This document shows, piece by piece, positions 35,377 to 46,000 of a DNA stretch of 62,711 nucleotides (position 1 is the first letter of the stretch; each line of letters starts with the position of its first letter). The DNA is from Haliea sp. GTDB taxonomy: Bacteria > Pseudomonadota > Gammaproteobacteria > Pseudomonadales > Halieaceae. The DNA lies in contig JAHEBL010000001.1 of NCBI GenBank assembly GCA_024642265.1, positions 45,999 to 108,709 of the forward strand. Direction: 5' to 3'. A model generated the notes under the pieces. That model did not search any database and was not told the origin of the DNA. It was given only the letters and a program-made list of their open reading frames with translations. The position numbers and the translations under genes were made by a program.

Positions 35377-36677
35377 GAGACGCTCCCCACCAGAGCGGGG
35401 TCCCGGGCAAAACGGCGGGTCAGCAATACCCGCAGGTAGTCTCGCAGGGCTTCGCAGCGCACGGTGTCGATAACCTCGTTGATAAAGCCGAAACTGAGCA
35501 TCACCTGCGCCTCGGCACGGGCAACTCCCCGGGTGCGCAGGTAGTGCAGGCTCATCTCATCCAGCTGGGCAACGGTCGCGCCGTGGGCGCACTGGACGTC
35601 GTCGGCATAAATTTCCAGCTCCGGCTTGGTGTTGACCTCCGCCCGCGTGCTCGTCAGCAGGTTGCGGTTGCTCAGTTCAGCCTTCGTCTTCTGGGCGTCC
35701 CGATGGATATGGATGCGGCCGTTGAACACGGCGGTTGCCGCATCCCCTATGATGCCGCGAAAAACTTCACTGCTGGTGCAGTGCGGAACCCGGTGCTCGA
35801 TACAGGTGTGATAGTCGACGTGCTCCTCGCCGCGGGGCAGGTAAACACCATTCAATTCACAGTGAGCACCCTGCCCGCTGTGATCCACCACCACATCCAC
35901 GCGCTTGAGCACGCTGCCCAGTGCCAGGTGAAAGCTGTTGAGGGTTGCATCCGCCCCGAGCCGGGCATGCACTCTGCCGATATGCAGGGCCTCGGCCTCT
36001 TCCAGCTGCAGGCGGTAATGACAGAGCGTCGCGCCCGCCTCAAGCAGTAACTCCGTGACACCGTTGGTGAAACTCTGCTGTTCGCTCCTGGCGCCGGTAA
36101 AATGTTCTATCAGGCTGGCGCTGCTGGACTCCCCGCAAAGTACCAGCAGGCGCTGGTTGATGCTGAATGCCTCGGCCTGGTTACCACTCAACCAGACCAC
36201 ATGCAGGGGCTGCTCGATCACAGCCCCCGGTGCGATGTCCAGGAACACGCCGTCCGCCAGGGCAGCGTCATTGAGGGCGGTAAACAATGCCTGGTCCTGG
36301 CCGACGACAGTACCGAGGTAACTGCGTATGCGCGCCGCCTGGCTGGTGTCGGCATTGGCAAACCGTACCAGGGATACACCAACCGGCAGCTGGGCATCCG
36401 AGTGTTCGGGAGAGTAATGCCCGTTGACAAACACCATGCGATACCCGCCAAACCGCGGCAGTTCAACGCCCGCATCCGCCAGCACGATAGCACCATCGGC
36501 GGCGGGCGCGTAGCTGGGCTGCAGCGCCTGCAGGCCGGTATATTTCCACTGCTCGGTCTTGCGGGTGGGCAGGGACGCAGACTCCCAGCGGGCACGACCG
36601 GCCCGCAGGTAGTCCTGCAGCCAGGGCGGCGCGCTGGTAGCGGCGCTGTCCAGGGATTGCCGCATGAAATCAGACAT
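35373..36677 (-). CDS. sufD: Fe-S scaffold subunit SufD
   Basis: The ATG at 36677 overlaps the sufC stop (TGATG) and gives 434 residues of SufB/SufD-type beta helix. Recognisable elements are TRKTEQWKYTGL at the N-terminus, DVVVDHSGQGAHCELNGVY in the middle and CAHGATVAQLDEMSLHYLRTRG near the C-terminus (shown in part), including the conserved HG. It pairs with SufB and SufC in the SufBC2D complex. Confidence 0.95.
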   Translation of the reverse strand: MSDFMRQSLDSAATSAPPWLQDYLRAGRARWESASLPTRKTEQWKYTGLQALQPSYAPAADGAIVLADAGVELPRFGGYRMVFVNGHYSPEHSDAQLPVGVSLVRFANADTSQAARIRSYLGTVVGQDQALFTALNDAALADGVFLDIAPGAVIEQPLHVVWLSGNQAEAFSINQRLLVLCGESSSASLIEHFTGARSEQQSFTNGVTELLLEAGATLCHYRLQLEEAEALHIGRVHARLGADATLNSFHLALGSVLKRVDVVVDHSGQGAHCELNGVYLPRGEEHVDYHTCIEHRVPHCTSSEVFRGIIGDAATAVFNGRIHIHRDAQKTKAELSNRNLLTSTRAEVNTKPELEIYADDVQCAHGATVAQLDEMSLHYLRTRGVARAEAQVMLSFGFINEVIDTVRCEALRDYLRVLLTRRFARDPALVGSVS

Positions 36678-37426
36678 CAGGCAACCTCGTCCTCTAGCCA
36701 CGCGTAGCCACGGGCCTCGAGCTCAAGCGCCAGTGACTTGTCGCCGGAGCGCACGATACGCCCGCCCGCCAGCACGTGAACGAAATCCGGCTCAATAAAG
36801 TCCAGCAGCCGCTGGTAGTGCGTGACCATGACAAATGCCCGCTCGGGGCTGCGCATGGAATTGACACCGCGGGCTACCACCTGCAGCGCGTCGATATCGA
36901 GGCCACTGTCCGTTTCATCGAGTATCCCCAGCCTGGGCTGCAACATCATCATCTGCAGTAACTCGTTGCGCTTCTTTTCACCACCGGAGAAGCCCTCGTT
37001 GACACCGCGCTTGAGAAAGCCGGGATCCAGGTCAACCGCCTTGCAGGTCTCGCGGGCGCTTTTCATGAAAGTCACCGCATCCACAGGCTTCTCACCGCGC
37101 TGCTCCCGCTGCGCATCCACCGCCGCTTTCATGAACTCCATATTGCTGACACCGGGTATCTCCACCGGGTACTGGAATGCCAGGAACAGACCGAGGCGGG
37201 CCCGCTCCTCGGTCTCGAGAGCGAGCAGATCCTGTCCAAGAAAATTCACACTGCCTGCCGTTACGGTATAGCCGGGACGCCCTGCAAGAACATGCCCGAG
37301 CGTGCTCTTGCCGGAGCCGTTAGGGCCCATTATGGCGTGCACCTCACCGGCCTTTACCGAGAGGTTGAGCCCCTTGAGAATGTCCGTGCCATCCACACTG
37401 GCATGCAGGTTTTCAATCTCTAGCAT
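36677..37426 (-). CDS. sufC: SUF ABC-type ATPase SufC
   Basis: The ATG at 37426 gives 249 residues beginning MLEIENLHASVDG. It has Walker A GPNGSGKST, signature GFSGGEKKRNE, Walker B LGILDETDSGLD and the switch histidine in VMVTHYQ. It is the soluble ATPase of the SufBC2D scaffold. A 74-bp gap separates it from sufB. Upstream in-frame codons are rejected because ATG at 37426 matches the family start. Confidence 0.96.
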   Translation of the reverse strand: MLEIENLHASVDGTDILKGLNLSVKAGEVHAIMGPNGSGKSTLGHVLAGRPGYTVTAGSVNFLGQDLLALETEERARLGLFLAFQYPVEIPGVSNMEFMKAAVDAQREQRGEKPVDAVTFMKSARETCKAVDLDPGFLKRGVNEGFSGGEKKRNELLQMMMLQPRLGILDETDSGLDIDALQVVARGVNSMRSPERAFVMVTHYQRLLDFIEPDFVHVLAGGRIVRSGDKSLALELEARGYAWLEDEVA

Positions 37427-37500
37427 TACACTGTTTCTCCCAAAACGATCTCTCCAATCCATATGAAACGGTCACTGGCCGTGGCCGACCTGCGCCACAG

Positions 37501-38940
37501 TTAACCGACCGAGCCTTCCAGGCTGACTTCCAGCAGTTTTCCTGCTTCAACCGCGAACTCCATGGGGAGCTCCTTGAACACTTCCTTACAGAAGCCATTG
37601 ACTATCATCGACACAGCTTTTTCCGCGTCCAGACCCCGTTGCTGGCAGAGGTAAAGCTGGTCATCGCTCACCTTGGAGGTGGTCGCCTCGTGCTCTACCA
37701 CGGCAGATGGATTGCGGCTTTCAATATACGGAAAGGTGTGCGCCGCGCAGCGATCCCCGATCAACAGCGAGTCGCACTGGGTGTAATTGCGCGCGCCCGT
37801 TGCCTTGGGGCTCATGCGCACCAGACCGCGGTAGGCGTTGGAACTCTGGCCCGCGGAAATGCCCTTGGAAATAATGGTCGACCGGGTATTCTTGCCCAGG
37901 TGAATCATTTTTGTTCCGGTGTCCGCCTGCTGGAAATTGTTGGTAAGGGCCACCGAGTAGAATTCACCAACACTGTTGTCGCCCCGCAGTATGCAACTGG
38001 GATACTTCCAGGTCACGGCGGATCCTGTCTCCACCTGGGTCCAGGATATCTTGGCATCCCGATGGGCCACGCCGCGCTTGGTGACAAAGTTGTAAATGCC
38101 GCCTTTACCCTGGGCATCGCCCGGATACCAGTTCTGTACCGTGGAGTACTTGATCTGGGCACCATCGAGTGCAACCAGTTCAACGACCGCCGCATGCAGC
38201 TGATTCTCGTCTCTCATCGGCGCGGTGCAGCCTTCCAGGTAACTGACGTGGCTGCCCTCTTCCGCGATAATCAGCGTGCGCTCGAACTGGCCGGTCTTGG
38301 CTTCATTGATGCGGAAATAGGTGGACAACTCCATCGGGCAGCGCACGCCCTTGGGGATATACACGAAGGAGCCGTCGCTGAACACGGCACTGTTGAGCGC
38401 GGCATAATAGTTGTCCCTGCGTGGCACCACACTGCCGATATACTTGCGCACCAGCTCGGGATGCGAGTGCACCGCCTCGGATATCGGGCAGAAGATAACC
38501 CCTGCCTCGGCCAGCTTGCCACGAAAGGTGGTGGCAACCGACACCGAGTCGAATACCGCGTCAACGGCAACACCCGCCAGCATCTCCTGCTCATGCAGGG
38601 GAATACCGAGCTTCTCGTACATGGCGAGCAGTTCGGGATCCACCTCGTCGAGGCTCTTGGGGCCATCCTGCATACTCTTGGGCGAGGAGTAATATGACAC
38701 TTCGTTCAGGTCTATGGGCGGATAGTGCACGTGCGCCCATTTTGGTTCAGTCATCTGCTGCCAGCCGCGATAGGCCTCAAGTCGCCACTCGAGCAGCCAG
38801 TCGGGCTCGTTCTTCCTCGCGGAGATAAACCGGATGACGTCCTCATCAAGACCCGGCGGCAAGGTATCTGACTCAATAGCCGAGACAAAACCGGCCGCGT
38901 ATTCACGCGAGATGGCCTGGTCGATGTGTTCTTGTGACAT
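37501..38940 (-). CDS. sufB: Fe-S scaffold subunit SufB
   Basis: The 479-residue SufB has the expected [34 protein letters not shown] (part), [10 protein letters not shown] and [15 protein letters not shown] motifs. It is the main scaffold on which the nascent cluster is built from SufS/SufE sulfur. It is the first structural gene after iscR, 48 bp downstream, and the operon order is iscR-sufB-sufC-sufD-sufS-sufA-sufT-sufE. Confidence 0.97.
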   Translation of the reverse strand: MSQEHIDQAISREYAAGFVSAIESDTLPPGLDEDVIRFISARKNEPDWLLEWRLEAYRGWQQMTEPKWAHVHYPPIDLNEVSYYSSPKSMQDGPKSLDEVDPELLAMYEKLGIPLHEQEMLAGVAVDAVFDSVSVATTFRGKLAEAGVIFCPISEAVHSHPELVRKYIGSVVPRRDNYYAALNSAVFSDGSFVYIPKGVRCPMELSTYFRINEAKTGQFERTLIIAEEGSHVSYLEGCTAPMRDENQLHAAVVELVALDGAQIKYSTVQNWYPGDAQGKGGIYNFVTKRGVAHRDAKISWTQVETGSAVTWKYPSCILRGDNSVGEFYSVALTNNFQQADTGTKMIHLGKNTRSTIISKGISAGQSSNAYRGLVRMSPKATGARNYTQCDSLLIGDRCAAHTFPYIESRNPSAVVEHEATTSKVSDDQLYLCQQRGLDAEKAVSMIVNGFCKEVFKELPMEFAVEAGKLLEVSLEGSVG

Positions 38941-38988
38941 GAATGCTTACCTCTGGACGTTTGCCGGCTGCCCGGCAACCGGGACAGC

Positions 38989-39474
38989 CTAAAGATTACT
39001 GGCGGGGATCTGGTCGTCTTTGCGCAACTGGCTCTTGCTCTTGCGCTGCTGTTTCTGGGACACACGGCGTATATCCTGTCGCTTGACCAGGTCACCCAGT
39101 GAAATGCCCCCCAGGAACTCCCTGACCTGGTCAGAAAGGTCCATCCACAGGTGGTGGGTCAGGCAGGTTTCACCCTCCTGGCAGTCACCGGCGCCACGGC
39201 ATCGGGTGGTGTCCGTGTCCTCGTTAACAGCGGCTATCACCTCTGCCACGCTGATCGCGCTGGCGTGGCGCCCAAGGCGATAACCACCGCCGGGACCACG
39301 TACACTTTTCACCAGGTCCCGCCTGCGCAATTGGGCAAACAGCTGCTCAAGGTATGACAGGGAAATACCCTGCCGGTCGGAAATACCGGCCAGACGGATA
39401 GGCCCCTGCTCGTGGTTCAGGGCCAGATCGAGCATGGCGGTTACTGCATATCGTCCCTTGGTCGTCAGTCGCAT
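38989..39474 (-). CDS. iscR: Rrf2-family Fe-S-sensing regulator IscR
   Basis: The ATG at 39474 gives 161 residues starting [19 protein letters not shown]. The [2Fe-2S] ligands fall at exactly the Escherichia coli positions: Cys92, Cys98, Cys104 and His107 (CRGAGDC...CLTHH). Holo-IscR represses its own operon and so tunes SUF production to cluster demand. Two abutting IscR-type sites lie just upstream. No iscSUA-hscBA genes follow, so SUF appears to be the regulated system here. Confidence 0.95.
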   Translation of the reverse strand: MRLTTKGRYAVTAMLDLALNHEQGPIRLAGISDRQGISLSYLEQLFAQLRRRDLVKSVRGPGGGYRLGRHASAISVAEVIAAVNEDTDTTRCRGAGDCQEGETCLTHHLWMDLSDQVREFLGGISLGDLVKRQDIRRVSQKQQRKSKSQLRKDDQIPASNL

Positions 39475-39518
39475 GACCTGTTGCTCCAGGTGGTAGGTGA
39501 TAGACATGCAAGCCTGTC

Positions 39519-39568
39519 ATAACCCAGTAAACCAGTCAAGTTTATACCCGATCATTTTACTGGGTTAT
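39519..39568 (-). promoter_or_regulatory. Two abutting IscR type-1 operators at the suf promoter
   Basis: Read on the minus strand, 39519-39543 and 39544-39568 are two 25-bp segments that each match about 20 of 25 positions of the type-1 IscR consensus, with no base between them. Their outer 13 bases (ATAACCCAGTAAA and its complement) form a perfect inverted repeat. A -10-like TATAAA lies at the junction, so bound IscR would cover the promoter. Confidence 0.75.
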
Positions 39569-39815
39569 TCCCTGACTCAGGCTGGACAGGCGCGCATCCG
39601 GAACCTGCTGGAATGCCAATAATGTACAGTTGCAGTTAAGCGCGCTTCAGCTAAGCTGCGCAGCCTATAAAGAAAAACCGGATCAGTCGCACAGACCGTT
39701 CGCTTATAACCCCATGCTTTGGCGCTGCCGCCGGGGTAGGCGGGAAAACCCGGGCAACTGAAGAACAGACACCAGCTGTATATACAACTTACTTGCGATT
39801 AATTACCCTACGACG

Positions 39816-40481
39816 ATGAACAGACTCTCCAGACCCTTGTTGTACCTGACCCTCTCGCTGGCCGCGGGCTGTAGTTCAGTTTCCCAGAAACCGGCACCGG
39901 TGGAATGCGCTCCGGTCGAGATACCAAGCTGCCCGGTTTGTCCGGAGGTGGAGCCCCAGGCACTGCAGTGCCCGGAGCCCCAGGTGATCGAGAAAATTGT
40001 AAAGGTACCGACCCCGGCTCCAGTTCCGGCCAAGGCTGCGACTGCCGGCAAACTGGATCTTCCGATTGTGGGTGCAGTGGAATGGGCCACGCTTGAACCG
40101 GGTGACATTCGCATGCCCGCGCGCATCGACACGGGCGCCGCCACCAGCTCCGTTTATGCCGAAGACATCGAACTGGTGGAAAAAGACGGCAAGCGCTGGG
40201 TGCACTTCTCACTGATTGATCCGGCCACCAAGGAGAAGGTAAAAATTGAGCAGCGCCTGCATCGCAAGGTCGTCATAAAGCAGAGCGACGGTGAGGACGA
40301 GCGCCGCTATGTGGTGCGCATGTGGATCACTATCGGGGAAAGTCGCTCACTGGTTGACGTGACCCTGACTGATCGTGACAACCTGGAGTACCCCCTGTCG
40401 ATCGGCAGGAACCTGCTGGTTGACACCCTTATCGTGGACGTCAGTCGTCAGAATCCTGTCAGTAAAAAAGACAGCAAATAA
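39816..40481 (+). CDS. Retropepsin-like lipoprotein (putative ATP-dependent zinc protease family)
   Basis: The 221-residue protein has a lipoprotein signal (LAAGC, Cys19) and a proline- and cysteine-rich linker (residues 25-80, with several CP pairs). A C-terminal domain of the family misnamed 'ATP-dependent zinc protease' carries the aspartic-protease motif DTGAATSS at residues 105-112. Members are retropepsin-like. In Pseudomonas a related gene set has been linked to osmotic-stress tolerance, a point recalled rather than checked. It lies 15 bp upstream of the inactive-transglutaminase/7TM gene, with which it nearly always occurs. Confidence 0.87.
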   Translation: MNRLSRPLLYLTLSLAAGCSSVSQKPAPVECAPVEIPSCPVCPEVEPQALQCPEPQVIEKIVKVPTPAPVPAKAATAGKLDLPIVGAVEWATLEPGDIRMPARIDTGAATSSVYAEDIELVEKDGKRWVHFSLIDPATKEKVKIEQRLHRKVVIKQSDGEDERRYVVRMWITIGESRSLVDVTLTDRDNLEYPLSIGRNLLVDTLIVDVSRQNPVSKKDSK

Positions 40482-40496
40482 TAAGGCAACAACTAT

Positions 40497-42023
40497 ATGA
40501 TGGCGTCCAGAAACCAGATCGCGATGATCGCCGGCTCCCTGTTTCTGCTGGGAGTCGGGCTCACGCTTTACAAGGCTATCGCCCTGGGCTTTCCCCTGCT
40601 GCCCGGGGAGTACCGCGAGGTATGGACCATTGAATCCAAGATCAGTTTCAAACCACGCAAGGACCAGCCGGTACAGGTAGCGCTGAACCTGCCCGAAGGC
40701 CATGCCGGCTGGGTCGTACTCGAGGAGCATTTTGCCTCCTCAGGTTTTGGTTTCACCATCATTGATGAAAATAATTCCAGGGAAGCCCGCTGGACACGCC
40801 AGAATCTTGAGAGCCCCACCACCCTGTACTATAAAATGCAGGCCTACCGTCCCACCGAGCCAGACCTGCCGGACATGCCCGCCACACCGGGCAAGGAGCC
40901 GCTGCTGGAGAATGACCAGGCGACCGCCATGGAACGTCTGATCAGCCTCATGCATGAACAGTCCGCCGATACAGAGAGCTTCGTGGCACTGATGGTCACC
41001 GAGTTCAACAAGGAAGAACAGGACCGCGACGCACAGTTCCTGCTGGGCACCTTCGAGGAGTCTCCGATAGTCGTCATGCAGGCGGTGCTGGCCCACGCCG
41101 GGATACCCGTCCACGAAATCAGGGGCATTCGCCTCGAGGACGGACGGCGACGCCAGACCCTCAGCTCGCTGCTGGAGTTCCACAACGGCGACCATTGGGT
41201 AGTCATCGACCCTCAGAACGCCACAATCGGCCTGCCCCAGAATTTCTTTATCTGGCAGCGCGGTAATGGTGCGGTGCTGGGCGTTTCAGGCGGCCGCGAC
41301 TCCAGGCTGGAGTTTGCCCTGGTCAGCAACAGCCTGCCCGCCAAGACAGTAATCGGCATGGAGCAGAAAGCCCACGAATACGCCCTTCTTGACTTCTCCA
41401 TCTATGCGCTGCCGGTCGAACAGCAGGGTGTGTTCAAGGTCCTGATGCTGATACCGGTCGCGGCGCTGGTGGTGGTAATCATGCGCATCCTGGTAGGCCT
41501 GAAGACCTCGGGCACCTTTATGCCCATCCTGATAGCGCTGGCGTTCCTGCAAACCCAGCTGTTGACCGGGCTGGTCCTGTTCATCACCCTGGTTGGTGTG
41601 GGCCTGTGGATCCGCTCCTGGCTAAGCCACATGAACCTGTTGCTGGTCTCGCGCATCTCCGCGGTCATCATCGTGGTGATCTTCATGATGGCGACCACCG
41701 CCATCCTCAGCTACAAGTTTGGCCTCGACCGGGCACTGACTGTAACCTTCTTCCCGACGATCATCCTGGCATGGACGATCGAGCGCATGTCCATCCTGTG
41801 GGAGGAAGAAGGCTTCAAGGAAGTATTCCGGCAGGGTGGTGGCAGCCTGCTGGTAGCGATACTGTCCTACATGGTCATGACCAACCGGGTGGTGGAGCAC
41901 CTGACCTTCAATTTTCCGGAACTCACCCTGAGCCTGCTCGCGGTCATTCTGCTGCTCGGCAAGTACACCGGGTACCGATTGTCTGAACTCTACCGGTTCC
42001 GTGACCTGGACAACTCCAAGTGA
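40497..42023 (+). CDS. Inactive transglutaminase fused to 7 transmembrane helices
   Basis: The 508-residue protein has one N-terminal membrane helix (about 8-30). A periplasmic transglutaminase-like domain follows (about 35-300), lacking the Cys-His-Asp triad as expected for this family. A C-terminal block of seven hydrophobic helices (from about residue 310) includes the conserved LVGLKTSGTFMPILIALAF (part). The architecture was described by Iyer and colleagues in their survey of peptide ligase systems. The four-base GTGA overlap with the ATP-grasp gene indicates a coupled system. It probably presents or senses a peptide-like envelope substrate. Confidence 0.9.
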   Translation: MMASRNQIAMIAGSLFLLGVGLTLYKAIALGFPLLPGEYREVWTIESKISFKPRKDQPVQVALNLPEGHAGWVVLEEHFASSGFGFTIIDENNSREARWTRQNLESPTTLYYKMQAYRPTEPDLPDMPATPGKEPLLENDQATAMERLISLMHEQSADTESFVALMVTEFNKEEQDRDAQFLLGTFEESPIVVMQAVLAHAGIPVHEIRGIRLEDGRRRQTLSSLLEFHNGDHWVVIDPQNATIGLPQNFFIWQRGNGAVLGVSGGRDSRLEFALVSNSLPAKTVIGMEQKAHEYALLDFSIYALPVEQQGVFKVLMLIPVAALVVVIMRILVGLKTSGTFMPILIALAFLQTQLLTGLVLFITLVGVGLWIRSWLSHMNLLLVSRISAVIIVVIFMMATTAILSYKFGLDRALTVTFFPTIILAWTIERMSILWEEEGFKEVFRQGGGSLLVAILSYMVMTNRVVEHLTFNFPELTLSLLAVILLLGKYTGYRLSELYRFRDLDNSK

Positions 42024-42976
42024 TACGGCTGATTTCCCCCCGGCGACTCGAGGAACTGGGCATCATGGGGATGAACCGGCGCAACATCGGGTTCATCGGC
42101 AAGTACAACCCGCGCCGCAACTACCCGCTGGTTGACGACAAACTACTGACCAAGCAGGCGGCGCTGGAAAACGGGATTCCCGCACCCGAGCTGTATGGCG
42201 TGATTGAGGCCCAGCACCAGATTGCCGGCGCCACGCGCGATCTTGCCGGGCGCGGGGCATTTGTCATCAAACCGGTACAGGGCAGCGGCGGCAAGGGCAT
42301 CCTGGTAATCACCGGCCGCGAGGGAGACAGCTTTCGCAAATCCAGCGGCACCCTGATCAGCGCAGCCGAGGTACGGCGCCACCTGTCCAACATCCTGGCC
42401 GGGCTGTACAGCCTCGGCGGCAGAAATGACCGGGCCATGATCGAGGCGATGATCCAGTTTGATCCCTATCTGGAAAAATACAGCTACGAGGGCGTTCCCG
42501 ACATTCGTGTGATCGCGTTCAAGGGCGTGCCGGTAATGGCAATGACCCGCTGCGCAACCCACGCTTCCGACGGCAAGGCCAATCTCCACCAGGGCGCAGT
42601 GGGTGTAGGTATCGATATCGCCACCGGTAAAGCCGTGCGGGCCGTGCAATACGGCAGGTTGGTAACCCAACATCCCGACACCGGCGCCATCTTCGCGGAG
42701 CTACAGATACCCTACTGGGACCAGATACTTGACCTGGCCAGCCGCTGTGTCGAGATGACAGGGCTGGGCTACCTTGGGGTTGATATCGTGCTGGACAAGA
42801 CACGTGGCCCAATGCTGCTGGAACTCAACGCCCGACCCGGGCTCGCCATACAGGTGGCCAACATGGCGGGGTTGCGTCATCGTCTGGCAATAGCAGAAAA
42901 AATCGCTGCGGAAACCGACGACCACGAGACCAAAATTGCACTGGCACGCCAGCATTTCGGTGTCGGCGCGCAATAG
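42020..42976 (+). CDS. Alpha-L-glutamate ligase-like ATP-grasp protein
   Basis: The 318-residue ATP-grasp enzyme has GMNRRNIGFI, VDDKLLTKQ, KPVQGSGGKGI (nucleotide-binding), DIRVIAFKGVPVMAM and LLELNARPGLAIQVAN with the metal-binding Glu and Asn. It belongs to the branch always found with the retropepsin and inactive-transglutaminase proteins. It would form an amide or peptide bond using ATP, but the substrate is unknown. The start is a GTG overlapping the upstream stop. Confidence 0.9.
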   Translation: MIRLISPRRLEELGIMGMNRRNIGFIGKYNPRRNYPLVDDKLLTKQAALENGIPAPELYGVIEAQHQIAGATRDLAGRGAFVIKPVQGSGGKGILVITGREGDSFRKSSGTLISAAEVRRHLSNILAGLYSLGGRNDRAMIEAMIQFDPYLEKYSYEGVPDIRVIAFKGVPVMAMTRCATHASDGKANLHQGAVGVGIDIATGKAVRAVQYGRLVTQHPDTGAIFAELQIPYWDQILDLASRCVEMTGLGYLGVDIVLDKTRGPMLLELNARPGLAIQVANMAGLRHRLAIAEKIAAETDDHETKIALARQHFGVGAQ

Positions 42977-43077
42977 CCCGGCAATCACCTCACCCGATAA
43001 CCGTAACATCGCCTGATGGTAAGTGCTTTAAGCCACTGTTAACATGACTGCCCTGGTTTGCATGCAGAATCCACCCA

Positions 43078-46000
43078 GTGAAGCGACTGATTATTCCCGG
43101 TCTTATACTGCTGGCCGCGCTGGCCCTTTTCTACGGGGGCAACCGTATTCTTGCCCGCGTACTGGACGCGCAACTCCCTGAACTGCTCACCCGGGAACTG
43201 GGTATCCCGGTTACCCTCGCGCCGACCCGAATCCGCATAGCGACGCTCACGGTACATACCCCGAAGCTGGTCATGGGCGACCCTGGAAATCCCGCACTTG
43301 TCGCCAGCCAGGTCTCGATTTCCCTGGCCTGGCCTGACCTGCTGCACGGCGAGATTCGACTGCGCAGCGGCCGTGGCGGCGCGCTGGTGGTCAAGCCTTA
43401 TCTGTGGCCCGGGAACGATAACCCATGGCCTGCGGATTACCGTTTTCTGGACCCCTACCTGCCTGACAGCCTGACGCTTGACAGCGCGAGCTATGTCGGC
43501 GCTGACGGTGACAGCTACACCTTCACAGCGCCTGTCTGGCGTCGGCAGTCGCCTGGTGCGACCCTCAACTGGCAGGACCACAGCAGCTCCCGGGCAGTGG
43601 ATGTCACAGCAGGATTGCAGTCACTGGAAGAGCTCCTGCGCCTTGAGCGCATGGATATTCAGCTCAGTGCCAGGCCGCATGCGCGGGAAGATTCGGCCAT
43701 CGACCTCGCTCTCGGGATCAAGCCGGCAAAAACATCGGGCTATAGCCTGAACGCAAAGGTCAGCGCGGCGGGCATGTCGGCAACGGTGGACACGGGTAAC
43801 GGCAGCGCCTGGCAATTTCCGGACCGGTCGACGACCAGCATCGAGCAGATCGACCTGAATAAATTGCGCGCGCTGGTAGCGGCCTATTCAAAAGACAAAA
43901 CAGGCGACGGGACCGCGCAGCTTCTGGCCTCAGCGCTACCGCGCCTGTCCCTGCCGAACCACCGGGGCAACATTACCGTCGGCGAAATTCGCTGGCACGA
44001 CGAAGTCGGCACTGCCAACTCGGTGGATTTCATCACCGGACCGAAGGGTGTCACTATCCCGGGGCTATCCAGCAAGGGTGCCGAGGGATTGCTGCGGGGC
44101 CAATTGAGCATTGCCAGCACGGACAAGGGCTGGCAGCTGACGGCGACGGCGGACGTCGAGACAGCCGGGGCCGGTGAGAGTCTCGGGGCACCGTACATGG
44201 ATGTCGACTGGTTCTGGCGGGAAGGGAGTGGCAAGCTGACCGGCCAGGGCGACACCTGGGGCACCCTGCTTAACTCACTGCAGGGTGACATAGCCCTGAG
44301 TGGCTACCACCGCGGTACAGTGCAGACCCCGGTCAGCATTACAGCCAGGCTCGACAACCGGCCGGGGGAAGTCGCCCTGGACAGCATAGAGGTGAAGGTC
44401 GCAGACGGGCGAATCTCGGGCTCAGCGGCACTATCCGGCGATACGCAGAAGCGACTGAAGGCAAAGATCAGTGCCGAACAACTGAAGCTCGATTTCCTGC
44501 TACCGGAATCGGACACGAGTGCCCTGCCGGGTATAGAGCTGCCCACCTACCTCGAGATCCTGCCCGGAGTGGATCTGGACATGCAGCTGGATATAACCGC
44601 ACTGCAGTTCAGTTCGCTCAATATCGCCGGTGGCGACATCATTTTCACCCGAACACAGGACAAGGCAGATCTCGCCGCCCATCTACGCGGCACCACCGAG
44701 GAAGTGCTCAGCCTGAAGCTCGATGCCCTCATGTTTCCTGACAAGCCTTCGGAGGTTAGCCTGCGCGCCGACCTGTCGCGCTTCAGCATCTCCCAGCTCT
44801 TCAAGCAGGCGCCTCTCATACCTGACAGTCGCACCTCGGGTAGTATCACGTTCAGCAGCCGGGGCGACGGTATGGAACAGATATTCAGGAGCATGCGGGG
44901 TGATGCCAAACTCTCCATCGACCGCAGGCCTGACCAGGACTGGAAACGCGCACCGATACCTAATGAGCAGCTGGACGTTTCAGGTCAGGCTGTACTCGTT
45001 GTCGAAAACCAGAGAATTACCGGTCTGCAGATCAGCGAGCTGGCCGTGGACTCCAGGCTGCAGAATCTCACCGGAAGCATATCGCTTGTACAGGGCCGCA
45101 AGCCCTGGCTGGAGGCCGAACTGACATCGGAGACGCTGGACCTCGACAAACTGGCGGAACTCACATCACAGGACGCGACAGACGGGGCGTCGCCGGACTC
45201 GCTGGACTCACTCAGGAGGATCGGGGACAGTCGGGTCAGCCTGAAGGCCAAATCCTTGCTGGTAGCCAAAATACCGCTGAGCAACGTCGCCCTGAGCGTC
45301 TCAACCGCACCGGACAGCGTCAAGCTTGAACAACTGGACTTTTCCCTGCAACAGGGCCGGGTGACGAGCGGGGGCGGCGTCACATGGCAGAAAAACAAGG
45401 CAACGCTATCGCTTGATGCAAAAGTGCTCGAAGTAAACCTTGACCAACTACTCCTTGCCAAAGTGCCGGCCGCGATCAGTGCGCCGCTTTCCGGCACTGT
45501 CTCCCTGCGCAGTGCGGGCAGCACGACAGCCGCCCTGCTGGGCAATCTCAGTGGTGAAATCCAGCTCACCTCCACCATCGCAATCGACAGCACTAGCGAC
45601 GGCACACCGGCCCAGATTCATATGACCGCCGGGCAAACAGCAGATGGCATGCAGGCTGAGATACACCGCTTTCTGTGGGACGGCACAGACCTGGCCGGCA
45701 CAGTTCGCTACCGCAGCACATCGCCTCCCGTCCTCGAGATTGAGATCGATGGCGGCTCCCTGTCCCTGCTGCCCTGGGAGGCCGCCGAAGCAGCGGCGGG
45801 CCCAAAGGATAATGACAAAAAGGAAGATGTGTCCGACGTCAGCAAGACAGCCAGGGTCAGCGCCGAGCTGATCGGCGACGTGGTCATGGCGCCCTTGCGG
45901 CTGATTGCCGGTCCCCGCGAGGCCAAGCCGGGCGACAAGCTGTTCAGTTCCAAACCCCTGCCTGTCGAGTGGCTGACCAACTACCAGGCCGGCATCAAGG

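Noticed and set aside
39569-39815. Gene in the gap between iscR and the retropepsin lipoprotein
   Set aside because: No frame longer than a few dozen codons with a start; only the iscR control region and palindrome-rich spacer.
43039-43581. 180-codon frame antisense to the AsmA gene start
   Set aside because: No motif and low-complexity composition; it overlaps the conserved anchor of the AsmA gene.
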